From Halomonas icarae (lineage in GTDB: Bacteria > Pseudomonadota > Gammaproteobacteria > Pseudomonadales > Halomonadaceae), in contig NZ_WUTS01000001.1 in assembly GCF_009901955.1 (NCBI RefSeq), forward strand, positions 2,121,419 through 2,185,418: a DNA stretch of 64,000 bases. The letters are read 5' to 3'. Below, in pieces: positions 60,363-64,000 of the stretch; within the stretch, counting starts at the first letter, position 1; each line of letters begins with the position of its first letter. Made by a program: the position numbers and the translations under genes. The notes under the pieces were generated by a model. That model ran no database searches, was not told the DNA's origin, and saw only the letters and a program-made list of their open reading frames with translations.

Positions 60363-62998
60363 GGACGGCTGAACAGATAGCCCTGGAAGCGTGTGCATCC
60401 ATGGGTAGTCAACCAGTCACGCTGCGCCTCGGTTTCGCCCCCCTCGGCGATCACATCCAGCTCCAGGCTGCGTGCCAGGGAGATGATGCTGATCACGATG
60501 GCCGCCGAGGTCTGATCCTCCAGCAGATCGCGTACGAAACTCTGATCGATCTTGAGCTGTGCCAGCGGCAGGCGCTTGAGATAGGAGAGCGAGGAGTAGC
60601 CTGTGCCGAAGTCGTCCAGGGAGAAGCGAACGCCACGCTCGCTCAGGCGCAGCATCTTGGCCCTGGCATCATCACGCTCCTCCATGAACAGGCTCTCGGT
60701 GACCTCCAGCTTGAGACGCCTGGCCGGCGCCCGGGTGGCATCGAGAATCGCCAGCACCTGCTCGACGAAATCGTCCTCGCGAAACTGCACGGGGCTCACA
60801 TTCACCGCCATGACCAGATGCTGTCGCTCAGGGTCGGCGGCCCAGAAGGCCAGCTGACGGCAGGCGCTCTCCAGTGCCCAGCCGCCGATCGCCAGGATCA
60901 TGCGATTCTCTTCGGCCAGGGGAATGAACTCTCCCGGAGAAACAACACCCCGCCCGGGGTGCTGCCAGCGCAGCAGGGCTTCCACACCACACATCTCGCC
61001 GTCGGCCGTGATCTGGGGCTGATAGTAAAGTTGAAACTCCCCCCGTGGCAGCGCCTGACGCAGGTCGGACTCGAGTCGAGCCCGCGCCTGCAGACGCGCC
61101 TGTATCTCCGGGTCGAAGAAGCTCAGGGTGTCTCGGCCCGCCACCTTGGCCTGGAACAGCGCCGTATCGGCCTGCTGGAGGATGCCATCCAGGTCGACCT
61201 CATGTTCATGGAACAGCGTCACCCCCAGGCTGCCGGTCACCACCAGCGGCTCACCATCGAGCACCTGAGGGGCCTGCAGAGCGGACAGCAGCTTGAGCGC
61301 GACCTCTTCGGCGTCCTTCGCGGCCTCCTCGAAACACTCTCCGAGGCCTTGCACCAGCAGCGCGAACTCATCGGCACCCAGGCGCGCCAGGGTATCGGTT
61401 TCACGCACCACCGCGTGCAGGCGCTCGGCGACCTGGCGCAGCAGTTGATCCCCCCTTCGATGGCCGAGGGTGTCGTTCACCCGCTTGAAGTTGTCGAGAT
61501 CGAGGAAGATGAGCGCCGCGAAGCAGTCGCCGCGCTCATTATCGCGCTGCATGCCTTGCAGGCGATCCATCAGCAGGCGTCGATTGGGCAGCCCCGTCAG
61601 CGGGTCGAAGAACGCCAGCTGATGGATCTTTCGCTCGGCGGCCTTGCGCTCGGTGAGATCGCTCAGGGTCGCCACATAGTGGGTCAATTCCTTCTCGGCA
61701 TTACGCACCGCGCTGATGGTCAACCACTCGGGAAACACCTCGCCGTTGCGTCGACGATTCCAGATCTCACCCTGCCAGCTATCGCGGCACTCGATGCTCT
61801 CCCACATCTCCGCATAGAAGGCCTCGTCATGCAGTCCGGAGCTGAGCAGATGCGGGGTCCTGCCCAGCACCTCAGCTTCGGCATAACCGGTAATGCGGGT
61901 GAAGGTGGCGTTGGCACGCAGGATGATGCCCTGGGCATCGGTGATCAACATGCCCAGGTGTGTCTCGAAGGCAGCGGCGGCGATCCTCAGCTGGGCTTCA
62001 TGTCGAAGCGACTCCCCCTCCAGCCACAGCCGATTGAAGTAGTGACGCAACAGCAGCCCGCCAAGCGCGATCACCGTCACCATGATAGCCAGATAGAGCC
62101 ATAGCCGCTGGACCCAGCCCTCAAGCGCCACCGCCACTTCCTCGCCAATCACTGTCATGAAAGGCAGCTCACCAATCTGGCCAACAGCATAGAAGCGCTC
62201 CTCGCCATCCAGAGCCGAGCTGGCGCGATAGTTGCCCCGCTGTTGCCCGCTCTGGAGAAAGGTCTCGATCAAGGCCCCATGAACCATCTTGCCGAGCCCA
62301 CCCTCGGAGCCATCCTCTTCAAAAGCGGAAAACCGGGCGACCAGCTGCTTCTCGGTATCGATGATGGCAGTGCTCTGCCCCGCTGCCATGCTCATCGATG
62401 CCAGACCGTGGTAGAAGAGCTCAGGCTTGAGCTCGACGCTGACAACCCCACCATCGGCCAGACCCCGGGCATGCACCACCCGATACCCAAGGGCCGCGGA
62501 TGACCAGAAGAGCGGGGTAACGGTCTGCTCACCGGGCGCTAGCGACAGCAGCCGATGGTAATAGGGAAGTCCCCCCAGGGGGCGGCCCGGAGGGTAGTCA
62601 CTACGGGAAGAGGCCAGGACCCGCCCCTGACTATCCAACACGCTGATGCTGTCGAAGAACGCCAGATCGGCAATCAGTGCACTAAGCCAGTGTGTCAGCT
62701 GCAGTGATGTTTCATCCTCGATACCCGCCGCCTCATCCTCCAGGTGCGCCGATACGCTGGCCAGCATCACCTCGCTTGAGGTGAAGATGCTGGACACCCA
62801 CCCCGCCACCAGGTCGGCCCTGGCGGAGTTGCGCTCCTCGGCGGCCTGGGTATCGTGCCAATACTGTTCGATCGCAAAAGAGCCGATCACCGCCAACAGC
62901 AGCACCATGCTCCCCACATAAACGACGATGGCGCGGCGCCTGTCGCGCTGAATATCAAGCTCGGTATCGAATGGCGTAAGGCCCGAAGCGTGCGGCAT
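60305..62998 (-). CDS. PAS-GGDEF-EAL protein with periplasmic sensor and variant GADEF site
   Basis: 897 residues. A helix at 23-43, a periplasmic Cache-like region (about 45-300: FDSISVLDSQGRVLASSRSDYPPGRPLGGLPYYHRL), a second helix (305-325), one PAS (about 340-455), GGDEF (signature GADEF, 541-545) and EAL (673-675, EALLRW, DDFGTGYSSLSYL). The EAL site looks complete, although the usual AEGVET is AEGGET. The Gly-to-Ala change in the GGDEF site may reduce cyclase activity. The 3-prime end overlaps the convergent CHASE-CZB gene by 58 bases. Likely a phosphodiesterase, inferred. Confidence 0.9.
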   Translation of the reverse strand: MPHASGLTPFDTELDIQRDRRRAIVVYVGSMVLLLAVIGSFAIEQYWHDTQAAEERNSARADLVAGWVSSIFTSSEVMLASVSAHLEDEAAGIEDETSLQLTHWLSALIADLAFFDSISVLDSQGRVLASSRSDYPPGRPLGGLPYYHRLLSLAPGEQTVTPLFWSSAALGYRVVHARGLADGGVVSVELKPELFYHGLASMSMAAGQSTAIIDTEKQLVARFSAFEEDGSEGGLGKMVHGALIETFLQSGQQRGNYRASSALDGEERFYAVGQIGELPFMTVIGEEVAVALEGWVQRLWLYLAIMVTVIALGGLLLRHYFNRLWLEGESLRHEAQLRIAAAAFETHLGMLITDAQGIILRANATFTRITGYAEAEVLGRTPHLLSSGLHDEAFYAEMWESIECRDSWQGEIWNRRRNGEVFPEWLTISAVRNAEKELTHYVATLSDLTERKAAERKIHQLAFFDPLTGLPNRRLLMDRLQGMQRDNERGDCFAALIFLDLDNFKRVNDTLGHRRGDQLLRQVAERLHAVVRETDTLARLGADEFALLVQGLGECFEEAAKDAEEVALKLLSALQAPQVLDGEPLVVTGSLGVTLFHEHEVDLDGILQQADTALFQAKVAGRDTLSFFDPEIQARLQARARLESDLRQALPRGEFQLYYQPQITADGEMCGVEALLRWQHPGRGVVSPGEFIPLAEENRMILAIGGWALESACRQLAFWAADPERQHLVMAVNVSPVQFREDDFVEQVLAILDATRAPARRLKLEVTESLFMEERDDARAKMLRLSERGVRFSLDDFGTGYSSLSYLKRLPLAQLKIDQSFVRDLLEDQTSAAIVISIISLARSLELDVIAEGGETEAQRDWLTTHGCTRFQGYLFSRPQPLERLPLSLSATTSDSP

Positions 62999-63119
62999 GC
63001 TGATGCAGCCTTTGCTAAATCATTAGGTGTACCCTGCCCATAGGTTAACAGCTCTGCAACGTTTTGCCGGCAGATGCCGCCCCCCTCACTCGCACTTATC
63101 GCCAGTCGGAGCCACGCCC

Positions 63120-64000
63120 ATGGAAGAGGTCACTCGCCATTTCCTCGACGCCAATCAACCGCTGTTCCGCCTGGTCGTGGCCCTGCTGCTGGGCGCGCTG
63201 ATCGGCATCGAGCGCGGCTGGGTGGCCCGCGAGCAGCAGGCCGGCGAGCGCATCGCCGGCATCCGCACCCATGCCCTGGTGGGGCTGCTTGGCGGCATCG
63301 CCGCCCTGCTCTCCACCACCCTGAGCGCCAGGGCGTTTCCACTGATATTTCTGGCGGTGGCGGGCATCGCCCTGGTGGCCTGGCGGGCACGCCTTACCGA
63401 GCGCCAGGACTACAGCATCACCGGCCTGGTGGGGCTGCTGCTGACCTTCTGCTTCGGCGCCGTGGCCGTGGAGATTGGCCCGGCACTGGCCACCACCTGT
63501 GCCGTGGCCACGGCGCTGATCCTCGACAACAAGCGCGAGATACACGGCCTGCTCGCCAAGCTGCAGGCCCACGAGCTCGACGCCGGCCTCAAGCTGCTGG
63601 TGATCAGCGCGGTGATGCTGCCACTGCTGCCCGACCAGGCCATGGGGCCCGGTGGTTCGTTAAACCCCTATGAGATCTGGTGGATGGTGGTGCTGATCGC
63701 CTCGGTCTCCTTCGTCGGCTACTTCGCCATCCGCATGGGCGGCGCCGAAAAGGGCATCCTCTTTACCGGGCTGTTCGCCGGCCTCAGCTCCTCCACCGCC
63801 CTGACCCTGCACTTCGCCCGTCAGTCACGGCTGACCCCGGGGCTCTCGCCGATGCTCGCCGCCGGCATTCTGATCGCCTGCGGCACCATGTTTCCGCGCA
63901 TCCTGCTCTACGCCGCGGTTATCAGCCCCGGCCTGCTGCCGGCCCTGCTGGTGCCGGTCGCGCTGATGGGCGCTACCCTCTACCTGCCGGCGCTCTGGCT
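63120..64000 (+). CDS. MgtC/DUF4010 family membrane protein (partial, runs off the window)
   Basis: From the ATG at 63120 the first 293 residues are visible. The N-terminal part is MgtC/SapB-like (LFRLVVALLLGALIGIERGW, GIRTHALVGLLGGIAALL). The following helices match the DUF4010 half (VISAVMLPLLPDQAMGPGGSLNPYEIWWMVVLIASVSFVGYFAIRMGG, FAGLSSSTALTLHFARQS). About nine helices are seen. Function is unknown; MgtC relatives are linked to ion homeostasis. Confidence 0.88.
   Translation, partial: MEEVTRHFLDANQPLFRLVVALLLGALIGIERGWVAREQQAGERIAGIRTHALVGLLGGIAALLSTTLSARAFPLIFLAVAGIALVAWRARLTERQDYSITGLVGLLLTFCFGAVAVEIGPALATTCAVATALILDNKREIHGLLAKLQAHELDAGLKLLVISAVMLPLLPDQAMGPGGSLNPYEIWWMVVLIASVSFVGYFAIRMGGAEKGILFTGLFAGLSSSTALTLHFARQSRLTPGLSPMLAAGILIACGTMFPRILLYAAVISPGLLPALLVPVALMGATLYLPALW

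Noticed and set aside
60188..62104. 638-codon plus-strand frame opposite the third GGDEF-EAL gene
   Set aside because: Shadow of a clearly recognisable GGDEF-EAL gene; its composition (many Gln, His, Leu) is typical of antisense frames here.

Overview
The window looks like a chromosomal segment of a halophilic gammaproteobacterium, most likely Halomonadaceae. The evidence is the high GC content, the conserved blocks bamD / rluD-pgeF-clpB and ilvI-ilvH / ilvY-ilvC-pssA, paired TRAP transporters with a TeaD-like UspA, and many c-di-GMP sensors. No rRNA operon, CRISPR array or complete transposase was seen; one tRNA (Thr, anticodon CGT) is present.

Region 1-5.5 kb is the clearest acquired segment. 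An AT-rich 2-aminoethylphosphonate (AEP) catabolic cassette (phnW, an OPA/MFS permease, phnX, then a truncated aldehyde dehydrogenase) sits inside an exaC-like aldehyde dehydrogenase gene. An exact 78-bp direct repeat (439-516 and 5257-5334) flanks it, so removing 4.8 kb would restore the host gene. PhnW and PhnX turn AEP into acetaldehyde and phosphate. Acetaldehyde is the likely substrate of both broken dehydrogenases.

Region 5.5-9.9 kb holds a tripartite sensor kinase with a small periplasmic molybdopterin-fold partner, a DUF2189 membrane protein and a UspA. Region 9.9-16.8 kb carries two complete TRAP systems: TAXI type (fused permease plus SBP) and classical DctPQM. Region 16.9-20.9 kb is a GntR-modABC-DUF192 block. 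A decayed pyruvate kinase remnant follows at 21.0-21.55 kb.

Region 21.8-35.7 kb is mostly housekeeping: phosphatidylserine synthase, branched-chain amino acid biosynthesis with its IlvY regulator, ClpB behind a clear sigma-32 promoter, pgeF, rluD, bamD, nadE and a PP0621-like protein. A RadD-like helicase follows. Region 37.7-43.3 kb is a complete urease operon (ureA-B-C-F-D-G-hupE) without ureE. Its UreD and UreG carry His-rich tails, and UreC has Ala at the usual flap-Cys position.

Region 43.6-52 kb holds a PQQ-type sugar dehydrogenase, purL, mltF, tadA, tesB and tRNA-Thr. Region 52.3-63 kb is a cluster of three large GGDEF-EAL proteins with different sensors: one has a LOV (blue-light) signature, one a CHASE domain plus a C-terminal CZB-like zinc module, and one a periplasmic sensor with a variant GADEF site. 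The window ends inside a MgtC/DUF4010 membrane protein gene.
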